This document shows positions 14,835 through 23,327 of a DNA stretch of 64,000 bases, one piece after another; positions within the stretch are counted from its first letter, which is position 1, and each line of letters begins with the position of its first letter. Under the pieces are notes generated by a model. The model had not been told where the DNA came from. It ran no database searches and was given only the letters and a program-made list of their open reading frames with translations. The stretch is from Nocardia sp. NRRL S-836. Its GTDB lineage: Bacteria; Actinomycetota; Actinomycetes; Mycobacteriales; Pseudonocardiaceae. Both the position numbers and the translations under genes were made by a program. The stretch covers positions 1-64,000 of the forward strand of contig NZ_LGDY01000001.1 of the NCBI RefSeq assembly GCF_001279525.1, read 5' to 3'.

Positions 14835-16957
14835 CGCGCGAGCCGCTGATCAACAAGGTGCGCAACGACTTCGCCGGCAGCGCGACGAACGTGGTGCAGG
14901 CGGGCTCGATCAACACGTTGATTCTGCAACAGCCTGAGCGTCCGGTGGTTCCCCCGCCGCAGCAACTGCCCAGACCCAGCACGACTTTCGTGAACCGGCT
15001 GCAGACCCTGGCGGCGTTGGACACCTGCACGGCCACGGACGGCGCCGGTGCGCTGTGCACCATCGAGGGCGCACCGGGGGTGGGGAAGACCGCTCTTGTG
15101 GTGCATTGGGCGCACCAGCGCCGTGATCGTTTCCCGGACGGCATCCTCTACGTCAACCTGCGCGGGCACGAAGACGCCACGTCGCCGGCGAGTCCCGACG
15201 AGGTGCTGGACGGGTTCCTCGACGCACTCGGGTTGCTCGATCCCGCCGTGTCGCGCACGCTTGAGGCGAAGACGAGCCTCTACCGCTCGGCTCTGCACAG
15301 CAAGAAGATGCTCGTGGTGCTCGACGACGCCGTGAGCGCGGAACAGGTGCGGCCGCTGTTGCCCGGTGTGTCGCAAACGCCTGTACTGATCACGAGTCGC
15401 ACGAGACTGACCGGCCTGCACACGAGGGAAGGGGCAGTCTCAGTGGACATCGCTCCGTTGCCCGCAGGTGAGGCAGTCGAACTGCTGCGCCGCACGATCG
15501 GCGAGTCGGCGGTGGACGCCGAGATCGCCGCGGCACGCGAGCTGGCCGAGCTGTGTTCGTGTCTTCCACTGCCGCTCCGGATTGCGGCCGACCGTGTGGC
15601 CGGCCACACGTACTTGACCATCACCGACCTCGTCGCGGATCTGCGGAACGAGCGCGACCGCCTCGATCTGCTGGACAGCGATGACCCCGCCACGGCGGTG
15701 CGGACGGTGTTCTCCGTCTCCTACCGGAGCCTGCCGCATGCCGAGGCTCGGATGTTCCGGCTGCTCGGACTGCACCCCGGCTCCCGGTTCAGTCTCACCA
15801 CCGCGGCCGTGCTGACCGGCTTGCGGCCCGTGCAGCTGCGCAAGTCCCTAGATGTCCTGTGCAAAGCGAACCTCGTCGAACGTCTGCAAGCGGACAGGTA
15901 CCGGCTGCACGATCTGATCCGCGTGTACGCCGCCGAGTGCGCCGAGGCGGATGAGCCGGCGCCGGATCGGCAACGGGCACAGCGCGACGTGCTGACCTGG
16001 TACCTCAGCTCCGCCGCCAACGCCGACAGAGTTCTCACCCCGTTCCGGCGGCGTGTTCCTGTTGACGTGAGCGGTGGTCTGGAGTTCGCTAGCGCGGACG
16101 CGGCTCTCGATTGGTGCGTCCAGGAACAGCCGGGCCTCGCGGCAGCGGTCCGTCTGGCGTCCGCATTGGCTGAACACGACCTGGCGTGGCGGCTCGCGGC
16201 CGTCCTGTGGGGCTTCTACTACCAGCGCAAGCCGTGGGCCGACTGGATCGGGACCCATCGGACCGCGTTGTCCTCAGCGACATGCCTGGAGGACCCTTTC
16301 GCGACGGCCACGATCGCCGGCGGTCTCGCCGTCGCCGAGCGCGAACTCCGTCGCTATGAGGAGGCGGAGTCGCTCTTCACCCGTGCGTTGGACATCTGGA
16401 CCTCTCTGGGGGACACCTACGGCGAAGCGTGGGTGTGCAACGGCTTCAGCCAGATGTGCCGAGAACTCGGGCGCGGTGAGGAGGCGACTGTTCTCGCTCG
16501 GCGCTCCCTGGAGGCGTGGACCCGGCTCGGTGACCGCTACGGCCAGGGCATGGCGCTCAACAGTCTCAGCGGCATTCTCAGCCAGTCAGGTGATCTGGAC
16601 GCCGCGCTCACTGCGTCGAACCAGGCGGTGGCGGCCTTCTCCGGCGTTGCAGACGCCTACTCGAAAGCATGGGCGTTGAACAACCTGGCCAACGTCCGGC
16701 GCGCCCGTGGCGAGTTGGTCGAGGCGGTGAACATCTACGAGCGCGTACTTGTAGAACGCCGAACCATCGGAGACCACTACGGGCGTGGGTTCACGTTGCG
16801 GAGTCTGGGGGAGACGCTGCTGGAACTCGGTCGAGTAGATGACGCGACCGCTGTCCTCGGCTCCGCGCTCGAGTATTTCGAACAACTCGACGACCCCACA
16901 GCAGCGGATGTTCGCCGTTTGCTGGAATCCAAGAAGACATCAGCGGAAGGACGCTGA
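14831..16957 (+). CDS. NB-ARC STAND ATPase with TPR tail and VQAG motif
   Basis: A 708-residue protein; ATG at 14831 overlaps the upstream stop. Near the N-terminus NDFAGSATNVVQAGSINTLI holds Val22-Gln-Ala-Gly25, the core of RHIM-like amyloid signalling motifs reported in bacterial NLR-type proteins. The NB-ARC ATPase has Walker A GAPGVGKT (80-87), Walker B LVVLDD (161-166), LITSRTRL, LPLPLRIAADRV (GxP-type motif) and a winged-helix part with YRLHDLIRVYA (MHD-like position). The second half is TPR repeats (YEEAESLFTRALDIW, GRGEEATVLARRSLE). It resembles the ATPase/TPR part of AfsR without its DNA-binding domain. Likely role: nucleotide-dependent switch that oligomerises when the TPR part senses a trigger. 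Being coupled to the DisA_N-like gene, it may work with it. Confidence 0.82.
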   Translation: MTREPLINKVRNDFAGSATNVVQAGSINTLILQQPERPVVPPPQQLPRPSTTFVNRLQTLAALDTCTATDGAGALCTIEGAPGVGKTALVVHWAHQRRDRFPDGILYVNLRGHEDATSPASPDEVLDGFLDALGLLDPAVSRTLEAKTSLYRSALHSKKMLVVLDDAVSAEQVRPLLPGVSQTPVLITSRTRLTGLHTREGAVSVDIAPLPAGEAVELLRRTIGESAVDAEIAAARELAELCSCLPLPLRIAADRVAGHTYLTITDLVADLRNERDRLDLLDSDDPATAVRTVFSVSYRSLPHAEARMFRLLGLHPGSRFSLTTAAVLTGLRPVQLRKSLDVLCKANLVERLQADRYRLHDLIRVYAAECAEADEPAPDRQRAQRDVLTWYLSSAANADRVLTPFRRRVPVDVSGGLEFASADAALDWCVQEQPGLAAAVRLASALAEHDLAWRLAAVLWGFYYQRKPWADWIGTHRTALSSATCLEDPFATATIAGGLAVAERELRRYEEAESLFTRALDIWTSLGDTYGEAWVCNGFSQMCRELGRGEEATVLARRSLEAWTRLGDRYGQGMALNSLSGILSQSGDLDAALTASNQAVAAFSGVADAYSKAWALNNLANVRRARGELVEAVNIYERVLVERRTIGDHYGRGFTLRSLGETLLELGRVDDATAVLGSALEYFEQLDDPTAADVRRLLESKKTSAEGR

Positions 16958-16958
16958 G

Positions 16959-17729
16959 CTTCATGCGCAGGTGGGTGGCATCGTGGAGATCAACGACTTC
17001 ACGGCTGCTCAGCTCCTGCGAAAATCAAAGGGCAGCCTGCGGACCGCGCGGAAGACGGAGCGGTCCGAACGGGCGGTGAAGCACCGCTATCTGTTCCGCG
17101 GGCGGATTCGGTGTGACATCTGCGGGCGGAAGATGGAGGGCAGCCCGCGTAAGAAAGCCATGTACTACCGGTGCCCGGCACGCACCCTGGCTCCGGGCTC
17201 TCCGGTGCTCGCGTCGCATCCCGGAGCGGTCTATTTGCGGGAGGACCTTCTTCAGGACGCCATCAACGGCTGGCTCGGGCATCTGTTCGACCGGAAGAAC
17301 CGGGAGCGGACCGTCGCGGCGCTGATGGATTCACAAGAACCGGTGATCGAGGTCAGCCGTGATGCCGCGAAGAGGAGGCTCGCTGACGCGGAAGCCAAAC
17401 TGACGAGGTTCCAGAACGCCATCATGGCCGGCGTCGATCCAGCTGCGCTGGTCGAGGCGATCAACGACGCGCAGGCCGAGAGGCTGGCGGCACGGGCTGC
17501 CCTGGACAACATCCCGGCACCAGTCGAGCGGGACATCGCCGAGATCTATGCGGCGATCGACTCGATAGGAGACGTCGGGGCTGCGCTGCGAGGTCACACC
17601 CCGACGGGGCTGGAGGAGTTGTACGACGCGATCGACCTGCAGGTCCGCTACAAGCAAAATCCCCACGAAGTTGATTTTTCCATCAACCCCGTGGGGGTGA
17701 ATAGTGCTGGTGTCCGAGGGGGGACTTGA
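16959..17729 (+). pseudogene. Large serine recombinase, C-terminal part only
   Basis: An open frame encodes the zinc beta-ribbon and coiled-coil domains of a large serine recombinase: HRYLFRGRIRCDICGRKMEG (first CxxC), MYYRCPART, VYLREDLLQDAINGWL, then a charged helical part (AAKRRLADAEAKLTRFQNAI) and the typical end SAGVRGGT. The catalytic resolvase domain and the start of the recombinase domain are missing; the frame merges upstream with the STAND gene's 3' end. The last codons and the stop lie inside the tRNA-Leu gene on the other strand. It is probably the broken integrase of the element that built this island. An imperfect stem at 17661-17696 lies within its end. Confidence 0.8.
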
Positions 17730-17794
17730 ACCCCCACCCCCTTTCGGGGACTAGCACCTCAAGCTAGCGCGTCTGCCATTCCGCCACCCCGGAC
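17711..17794 (-). tRNA. tRNA-Leu (anticodon GAG)
   Basis: On the minus strand a complete class II tRNA can be folded: acceptor GTCCGGG pairing with CTCGGAC plus discriminator A, D-arm GGCGGAATGGCAGACGC, anticodon stem CTAGC/GCTAG with loop TTGAGGT (anticodon GAG), a long variable arm CCCCGAAAGGGGG, and a T-arm GGGGGTTCAAGTCCCCC. CCA is not encoded. Its 3' part overlaps the end of the recombinase remnant, so the tRNA 3' end is the likely attachment site of the island. Confidence 0.95.
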
Positions 17795-17959
17795 CTGCTC
17801 AGTTGTCACCGCGGCTCGCGCCGTGGTGCGTGCATAGATTACATGATCGTCGGCAGCGGCCAAAATCGGGTGGCAAGACAAGCATTTGCGCAGGTAGAGA
17901 CGTGATCAGCTCAACGGCAGGGAGCGCGACAGGAGCGGGTGCGGCGCTAAGGTCGCCGG

Positions 17960-18919
17960 GTGGTGACGACTGCGGTGGTGGAGTGGTTGCTGGAGGACGC
18001 GGACCCGGCGTTGCGGTGGAAGGTTGAGCGCGACCTGCTGCACGAGCCGGAAGAGGTGTGGAAGGCGACCAAGGCGAAGGTGGCCACCGAAGGGTTCGGG
18101 AAGCGGCTGCTGGAGTTGCAGGACGCGGATGGGCAGTGGGCGGGTGGGGCCTACTTTCCAGGCGGCTACGACATGCGCGGGGCGGAGGCAGGGCAGCCGT
18201 GGACTGCGACCACCTGGACGTTGACGACCTTGCGCGAGTGGGGGACGGACGCGGCGGCGTTGGGGCGGACTGCGGCGTTGCTCGCGGAGAACAGTCGGTG
18301 GGACTACGACGGGCTGCCGTACTGGGGTGGCGAGGTGGATTGCTGCATCAACGCGATGACGGTGTCGAACGGGCTGTGGCTTGGGGTGGACGTGCACGAC
18401 AACGTCGCGTGGTTCGTGGAGCACCAGCTTGAAGATGGTGGGTGGAACTGCGAGTGGGTGGAAGGGGCGACGCGGTCGTCGTTTCACTCGACGCTCAACT
18501 CGCTCAAGGGGTTGCTGGACTACGAGGTGGCCACGGGTGGCACCGAGGAGTCGAAGGAGGCGCGGAAGCAGGGGGAGGAGTACCTGCTGAAGCGGAATCT
18601 GTTCCGGCGACTGTCCACTGGGGAGCCTGTCGCGGAGTGGGTGGACGTCTTTCGGTATCCGTTGCGGTGGCAGTACAGCGTGTTGAACGCCGCCGACTAC
18701 TTCAGGCGGGCCGCGCTGCACGACGGGACGGCGCCGGAGCCGCGGGTGGAAGAAGCGGTTGGGCGGATTGAAGCGCAGCGGCAGCCGGATGGGACGTGGG
18801 TGCAGGCGGGGCGGCATCCGGGGCGGATGTGGTTCGAGGTGGACGTGGCGGCGGGGGAGCGGTCGAAGTGGGTGACGTTGTACGGGGCTCGGGTGCTGGA
18901 GTGGTGGGACAACGGCTAG
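17960..18919 (+). CDS. Terpenoid cyclase-fold protein (squalene cyclase-like)
   Basis: A 319-residue protein with the alpha/alpha toroid repeats of the prenyltransferase/squalene-cyclase superfamily, seen as QW-like blocks: LQDADGQWAGGAYFPG, LEDGGWNCEWVEG, QRQPDGTWVQAGRHPG. The N-terminus starts with WLLEDADPALRWKVERDLL, common in this actinobacterial group. The DxDD motif of true squalene-hopene cyclases is not seen, so it is probably not a triterpene cyclase; its substrate is unknown. Two adjacent GTG codons are possible starts. It is the first gene after the tRNA and belongs to the chromosome side. Its stop overlaps that of the response regulator on the other strand. Confidence 0.65.
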   Translation: MVTTAVVEWLLEDADPALRWKVERDLLHEPEEVWKATKAKVATEGFGKRLLELQDADGQWAGGAYFPGGYDMRGAEAGQPWTATTWTLTTLREWGTDAAALGRTAALLAENSRWDYDGLPYWGGEVDCCINAMTVSNGLWLGVDVHDNVAWFVEHQLEDGGWNCEWVEGATRSSFHSTLNSLKGLLDYEVATGGTEESKEARKQGEEYLLKRNLFRRLSTGEPVAEWVDVFRYPLRWQYSVLNAADYFRRAALHDGTAPEPRVEEAVGRIEAQRQPDGTWVQAGRHPGRMWFEVDVAAGERSKWVTLYGARVLEWWDNG

Positions 18920-19521
18920 ATCCAGCCGTGGGCTCGGGCCAGGCGGGCGGCCTCGTGGCGGTTCGAGGCGCCGGTTTTGCCGACTGCTGAGGAGAGGTAG
19001 TTGCGGACTGTGCCGGGGGAGAGGGAGGCGCGGCGGGCGATTTCGTCGATCGGGGCGCCGCTCAGGGCCAACTCCAGGACGTCGGCTTCTCTGGGGGTGA
19101 GGGGGCTGTCGCCGGCGCTGATGGCTTCTGCGGCCAGGGCCGGGTCGACGTAGCGGCCGCCGGAGTGGACGGTGCGGACCACCGTGGCCAGGACGTCCGC
19201 TGAGACGGTTTTCGGGAGGAAGCCGCGCACGCCGGCGGCCAGGGCTCGTTTCAGGTGGCCGGGGCGGCCGTGGGAGGTGACGATCATGGTTGAGCACGAC
19301 GGGAGGTCCTGGGCCAGGGTTCGGGCCACCGTGACGCCGTCCAGGTCGGGCATCTGCAGGTCGATCACGGCCACGTCGGGGCGGACGGCGCGGGCGGTGG
19401 CCAGGGCTTCGGCGCCGGTGGCGGCCTGGGCGACCACCTCGAGGTCGTCTTCCAGGGCCAGGAGGGCGGCCAGGGCGCCGCGGATGAGGTGTTCGTCGTC
19501 GGCCAGCAAGATGCGGATCAC
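18916..19521 (-). CDS. Response regulator, NarL/LuxR type
   Basis: A 201-residue response regulator. Receiver: ILLADDEHLIRG with the acidic pair, phospho-acceptor Asp54 in VAVIDLQMPDLDG, Thr/Ser at VTSHG, and Lys104 in FLPKTVSADVL. C-terminal LuxR helix-turn-helix: LTPREADVLELALSG, IARRASLSPGTVRNYLSSAVGK. The GTG start overlaps the kinase stop (GTGA), so it is translated with the kinase at 19518-20651. Together with the ABC-2 genes upstream it forms an exporter/two-component unit, typical of antibiotic or envelope-stress sensing. The likely target is the operon's own promoter upstream of 22236. Confidence 0.9.
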   Translation of the reverse strand: MIRILLADDEHLIRGALAALLALEDDLEVVAQAATGAEALATARAVRPDVAVIDLQMPDLDGVTVARTLAQDLPSCSTMIVTSHGRPGHLKRALAAGVRGFLPKTVSADVLATVVRTVHSGGRYVDPALAAEAISAGDSPLTPREADVLELALSGAPIDEIARRASLSPGTVRNYLSSAVGKTGASNRHEAARLARAHGWI

Positions 19522-20651
19522 GGGAGCTCCACGGTCAGCACGAAGCGGTTCGGGGGCTCTTGGGTGGCGGTGACGGTGCCGCCGAGGGCTGCCACGCGTT
19601 CGCGCAGGCCGGTGAGGCCGCTGCCGAAGCGGAGCGGGGTGGTGGGGACGCCGTCGTTGGACATGGTGAGGATCTTGCCGCGCAACGAGATCGTGCACGT
19701 GCGGGCCTCGCTGTGGCGCAGGACGTTGGTCACGCCCTCGCGGACGGCCCAGCCGAGGGCGCCTGCGGCCTCGCCGTTGAACGAGGCCTCGCCGATCACG
19801 CGGCAGTCGATGCCTGCGGAGGAGAGCAGGGAGCGGGCACCGGCCAGTTCCACGGTCAGGTCCGCGGTGCGGTAGCCGGAGACGACGGCGCGGAGCTCGT
19901 CGAGGGACTCCTGGGCGATGCGGCGGACCTCGAGCATCTCCTCGACGGCCTCGTCGCGGCCGCGCTGGGCGAGTTTCGCGGCCAGTTCGGCTTTCAGGGC
20001 CACCACGGAGAGGTTGCGGCCCACGACGTCGTGCAGGTCGCGGGCGAAGCGCAGGCGTTCCTCGGCCACGGCGAGGCTCGCTCGGACCTCGCGGGAGCGT
20101 TCGAGCTCCCACATCGTGCCGATCATCCACACCGAGGTGCGGTAGACGATGGTGAGGAAGACCAGGGTGGCCGTCATCGTGATGGCGGAGCCCAGCGGCA
20201 CGGTCAGGACGAGGAGCAGGGCCGTCGCCGCCACGACGGCCGCGGTCACCCTGGGGCGCAAGGTGCACGCCAGCGAGGTCACGAAGATGATCGGCACGAA
20301 CAGCACGACGGTGTCGGACCTGCCGGGTGGCACGCCGGGGAGGAGCGCCAGGCCGCCCGTGACCACCGCCGTGGTGATCGCGGTGGTGACGATCACGGCC
20401 AGGCGCGGGAACGGCGCCTGGCCCAGGTAGTGCTCGATGCCCTGGTGGATGAGCCACATGCAGCACGCCGCGTGCACGACGATCGCGGCGATGGCGGTGA
20501 CGGCGGCGGTCCGGCTCACCGTGTCGACGCTCGCGAGGTTGACCGCCGGCAGGATCGGCAGCGCGATCAGGGACAGGTAGAACGACGACCGCGTGAAGTA
20601 GTCGAACCTCGCCGCACTGCTGCGCGAGCGCCACCAGGAAAGCAAGGTCAC
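19518..20651 (-). CDS. Sensor histidine kinase, DesK type
   Basis: About 377 residues. Five or six hydrophobic segments in the first 200 residues (for example YLSLIALPILPAVNLASV and VVLFVPIIFVTSLA) form the membrane sensor. The dimerisation/phospho-acceptor box is RLRFARDLHDVVGRNLSVVALKAEL with the phosphorylated His (HisKA_3 family). The ATP-binding part has WAVREGVTNVLRHSEA (N box), LTMSNDG and FGSGLTGLRERVAALGG (G boxes). The start is uncertain: a GTG at 20651 overlaps the permease stop, a TTG at 20645 has GGAGG five bases upstream, and an ATG lies at 20675. It partners the response regulator at 18916-19521. Confidence 0.88.
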   Translation of the reverse strand: MTLLSWWRSRSSAARFDYFTRSSFYLSLIALPILPAVNLASVDTVSRTAAVTAIAAIVVHAACCMWLIHQGIEHYLGQAPFPRLAVIVTTAITTAVVTGGLALLPGVPPGRSDTVVLFVPIIFVTSLACTLRPRVTAAVVAATALLLVLTVPLGSAITMTATLVFLTIVYRTSVWMIGTMWELERSREVRASLAVAEERLRFARDLHDVVGRNLSVVALKAELAAKLAQRGRDEAVEEMLEVRRIAQESLDELRAVVSGYRTADLTVELAGARSLLSSAGIDCRVIGEASFNGEAAGALGWAVREGVTNVLRHSEARTCTISLRGKILTMSNDGVPTTPLRFGSGLTGLRERVAALGGTVTATQEPPNRFVLTVELP

Positions 20652-21355
20652 CTCCGCGGCTCCCAGCGGAACCATCGCCGGACAGCGTAGGCGCCCACCA
20701 CGATCCACGCGGCCAGGACGATCAACGGCTGCAGCACCGGGCCGTCGTGCCACCCCGCCCGCAGCAGGTCCAGGACCGGCGTGAGCGGCAGGAACCGCAG
20801 GGCCGACTGGACCTCCGGCGGGAACACCGACAGCGGGAACATCAGGCCGCTGCCGATGACGCACGCCATCAGGACCGGCAACGACGTCACCTGCGCCATC
20901 TCGACCGTGCGCGTAAACGCCGCCGATGCCGCCGCCAGCAATGCGAACAACACCACTCCGCCCAGAACGCCGAACACCAGGAACCACGGCTTCGACGGCA
21001 GCTCGATGCCCGTGATCACCCCGATGAACACCGCGAACAGCACCATCTGCCCGATCGCGACGACCATCGACGGCAACGCGGCGCCGAACAGCACCTCGGG
21101 GTCGGTCAGCTCGCCGACGCGGAGGCGTTTCAGCACGAGCTCTTCGCGGCGTGCGACGAACACGGTGACCAGGTTGTAGTAGACCGCCATGATCAGCACG
21201 AAGCCGGTCAGGCCGACGACCAGCGGCACGCCCTCGGCATCGACCGACAGCAGCAGCGGCACCACCAGCAGTGGCACGACGAGCGAGTTGAACAGGGCGG
21301 TGCGGTTGCGCCAGAACAGCTTCAGCTCCGCCTGCCCGATGGCCACGGCCCTCAT
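20648..21355 (-). CDS. ABC-2 type transporter permease
   Basis: A 235-residue membrane protein with six hydrophobic segments (for example SLVVPLLVVPLLLSVD, VGLTGFVLIMAVYYNLV, MVVAIGQMVLFAVFIGVITG, VFGVLGGVVLFALLAAASA). A cytosolic stretch ARREELVLKRLRVGELTDPEVLFG is characteristic of ABC-2 permeases of drug exporters. The start ATG overlaps the ATPase stop (ATGA). With that ATPase it should form an exporter; the substrate is unknown. Confidence 0.88.
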   Translation of the reverse strand: MRAVAIGQAELKLFWRNRTALFNSLVVPLLVVPLLLSVDAEGVPLVVGLTGFVLIMAVYYNLVTVFVARREELVLKRLRVGELTDPEVLFGAALPSMVVAIGQMVLFAVFIGVITGIELPSKPWFLVFGVLGGVVLFALLAAASAAFTRTVEMAQVTSLPVLMACVIGSGLMFPLSVFPPEVQSALRFLPLTPVLDLLRAGWHDGPVLQPLIVLAAWIVVGAYAVRRWFRWEPRR

Positions 21356-22236
21356 GCCGCCTCCTCCGCGATCGCCAGGAACGCTTCTTCGAGGGACGCC
21401 GAACGGGCGTCCAGTCCGGACAGGACGACGTCCTGCGCGTGGGCCCACGTCAGCAGCTCGTGCAGCGTCTCCTGCAGGGTGTTCGTCCGCACGGTCGCGC
21501 GCCCCGTCTCGTCGACGTCCGCCACCACGGGCAACGAGATCCCGGCCGGTGGCGTGAACGAGATCCGCGCCGGGTAGGCGTCGACCACGTCGGACACGGT
21601 GCCGTGCGCCACGATGCGGCCGCGGTGCATGATGGCCAGCCGATCGGCCAGTTCCTGCGCTTCTTCCAGATAGTGCGTCGTCAGCAGCACGGTCGTGCCC
21701 TCGTGCAGGAGGGTGCGGATCAGCTGCCACGTGTTGCGCCGGCTCTCGGGGTCGAGGCCGGTGGTCGGCTCGTCCAGGAACAGCACCTCGGGCTGGCCGA
21801 GCAACGCCAGCGCCAGGTCCAGACGCCGCCGCTCACCGCCGGAGAGCTGCTTCACCCGCACCGCGGACCGGTGGCCGAGCGAGACCAGGTCGAGCGCCTC
21901 GGCGACCGGACGGGGCCGGGACAGCGTGCCCGCCCACATCGCGGCCGCCTCGTGCACGGTCAGGTCAGGGGGAAAGCCGCCCTCCTGCAACATCACGCCC
22001 ATCCGCGGGCGCACGGCCTTGCGCTCCAGGAACGGGTCGTGGCCCAGCACCCGGACGGTTCCCTCCGCCGGCCGGGACAGGCCCTCCACCACCTCGACGG
22101 TCGAGGTCTTGCCCGCGCCGTTCGTGCCGAGCAGCGCGAACATCTCGCCGCGCTCGACTTCGAACGAGACGCCGCGCACCGCCTCGAATCCCCCTGCGTA
22201 GCGCCGGGTCAGGTCTTTCACCTCGATCGCTGTCAT
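21352..22236 (-). CDS. ABC transporter ATP-binding protein (drug-exporter type)
   Basis: Read from the ATG at 22236 it has 294 residues. Walker A GTNGAGKT (37-44), Q-loop VMLQEGG, signature LSGGERRRLDLALALL (from 131), Walker B VLFLDEPTTGLDP (from 151) and the switch His in LLTTHYLEEAQELADRLAIM are all present. The layout is that of DrrA/CcmA-like ATPases working with ABC-2 permeases. It is the first gene of a four-gene minus-strand unit (ATPase, permease, kinase, regulator) in which every junction overlaps. An upstream region with inverted repeats at 22284-22309 is a possible regulator site. An in-frame ATG at 22284 is less likely. Confidence 0.9.
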   Translation of the reverse strand: MTAIEVKDLTRRYAGGFEAVRGVSFEVERGEMFALLGTNGAGKTSTVEVVEGLSRPAEGTVRVLGHDPFLERKAVRPRMGVMLQEGGFPPDLTVHEAAAMWAGTLSRPRPVAEALDLVSLGHRSAVRVKQLSGGERRRLDLALALLGQPEVLFLDEPTTGLDPESRRNTWQLIRTLLHEGTTVLLTTHYLEEAQELADRLAIMHRGRIVAHGTVSDVVDAYPARISFTPPAGISLPVVADVDETGRATVRTNTLQETLHELLTWAHAQDVVLSGLDARSASLEEAFLAIAEEAA

Positions 22237-22283
22237 GGTTCCCACGATCGCGTGAAATCCGAGGTCGCGGCAGTGCCAGGACA

Positions 22284-22309
22284 CATCAGAACGTGATGAC
22301 AGATGTCAT
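22284..22309. promoter_or_regulatory. Inverted repeats upstream of the ABC/two-component unit
   Basis: Two nested inverted repeats lie 48-73 bases upstream of the ATPase start: CATCA-gaacg-TGATG at 22284-22298 and ATGACA-GA-TGTCAT at 22296-22309. The place and symmetry fit a binding site for the co-encoded NarL-type regulator. No binding consensus is known to me for this regulator. Confidence 0.4.
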
Positions 22310-22422
22310 GGCAGCGCTGTGCGGGGTCGGCCGCCGGTGTTCGAAATCGACAGACGGCCGGGTGGCGTGAGGAGAAGGTCTTCCCGGAGCAGGTCGAGGA
22401 CGACGGCCTCTAACCGCACTCG

Positions 22423-22668
22423 GTGCGCTGGTACATCGTTCCCACGCTCGGCGACTCCGCGACCCACGGCGTCGACGTCACCGGCGAGCCGCTGCGCCGT
22501 GGTGTCGCCTCGCTCCAAGCGCACGCCGCCTATCTCGCCGCGCTGCCGGACCACCCGGCTCCCGCGGACTTCATCCCGAGGTTCACGGCGATGGGCGGCG
22601 AGCTGCTGGGCGTGGAGCACGCGGTGCTGTTCCGGGCGCACGACCTGCAGGCGCCCCCGGAGTTCTAG
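22423..22668 (+). pseudogene. C-terminal remnant of a PIG-L-like deacetylase
   Basis: An 81-codon frame reads RWYIVPTLGDSATHGVDVTG, then LRRGVASLQAHAAYLAALPD, then MGGELLGVEHAVLFRAHDL. The middle block resembles the last part of PIG-L family deacetylases (DVTxxxxRGVASLxAHxxYLAAL). The metal-binding N-terminal part is absent, so this is probably a truncated remnant. No good ribosome site is seen. The family match is from memory of the C-terminal pattern only. Confidence 0.35.
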
Positions 22669-22737
22669 AGGTCGCCGGGCCCGCGCGGCGGCGACGGGCT
22701 CGGTCGTCCACCCACGCAACGCGAGTTGCGCGAGATC

Positions 22738-22755
22738 AGATTAAGACCGTAATCT
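22738..22755. promoter_or_regulatory. Palindromic operator before the TetR gene
   Basis: AGATTA-agaccg-TAATCT is a perfect inverted repeat with 6-base arms and a 6-base spacer, ending 7 bases before the TetR start codon. This is the usual place for an autoregulatory TetR operator. Confidence 0.6.
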
Positions 22756-22762
22756 CACGACT

Positions 22763-23326
22763 GTGCCAAAACACGCCGACCCGGTGGAACGCCGGCAGCA
22801 GGTGGTCGCCGCCCTCTACCGGGTGGTGGACGCCGAAGGGCTGGACGCGGCCTCGCTGCCGCGGATCGCCCGCGAGCTGAAGGCGACCACCGGGTTGCTG
22901 CAGAAGTACTTCCGCAGCAAGGACGAGCTGCTGCTGTTCGCGCAGGACCAGCTCGTGGAGGAGCTCACGGCGCGGGTGCGGGAGGTCCTGGGGCAGGAGG
23001 GGAGCCTCCGGGACCGCCTGCACGCCGCGCTGTGCGCCATCGCGCTGGTGGACGACCCGGCGCGGGCACGGGTGTGGCTGGCGTTCGCTGCCCGTGCGGC
23101 GGCGAACCCGGTGTTGCTGGAGCGGCACGTCGTAGGCGCGCAGGTCATCAGGGACCTGTGCCGGGACGTGCTGGAGGAGGGCGAGCGCGACGGCGCGGAG
23201 GCCGTGGCGCTCGCCGCGCTGGTGGACGGGGTGACGGCGCAACGGGCGCTGGAACCGGACGTGATGACGGCGGAGGTGGCCCGGCGGGTGATCGGCGGGT
23301 ACCTCGCGCGGATCTGGGGGGACTGA
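22763..23326 (+). CDS. TetR family transcriptional regulator
   Basis: A 187-residue protein with an N-terminal TetR helix-turn-helix: RRQQVVAALYRVVDAEGLDAAS, LPRIARELKATTGLLQKYFRSKDELLLFA. The C-terminal ligand/dimer domain is helical. The GTG start lies just after a palindrome (22738-22755), so the gene is probably autoregulated. The next gene starts one base after its stop, so the small membrane protein is the likely regulated partner. Confidence 0.88.
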   Translation: MPKHADPVERRQQVVAALYRVVDAEGLDAASLPRIARELKATTGLLQKYFRSKDELLLFAQDQLVEELTARVREVLGQEGSLRDRLHAALCAIALVDDPARARVWLAFAARAAANPVLLERHVVGAQVIRDLCRDVLEEGERDGAEAVALAALVDGVTAQRALEPDVMTAEVARRVIGGYLARIWGD

Positions 23327-23327
23327 A

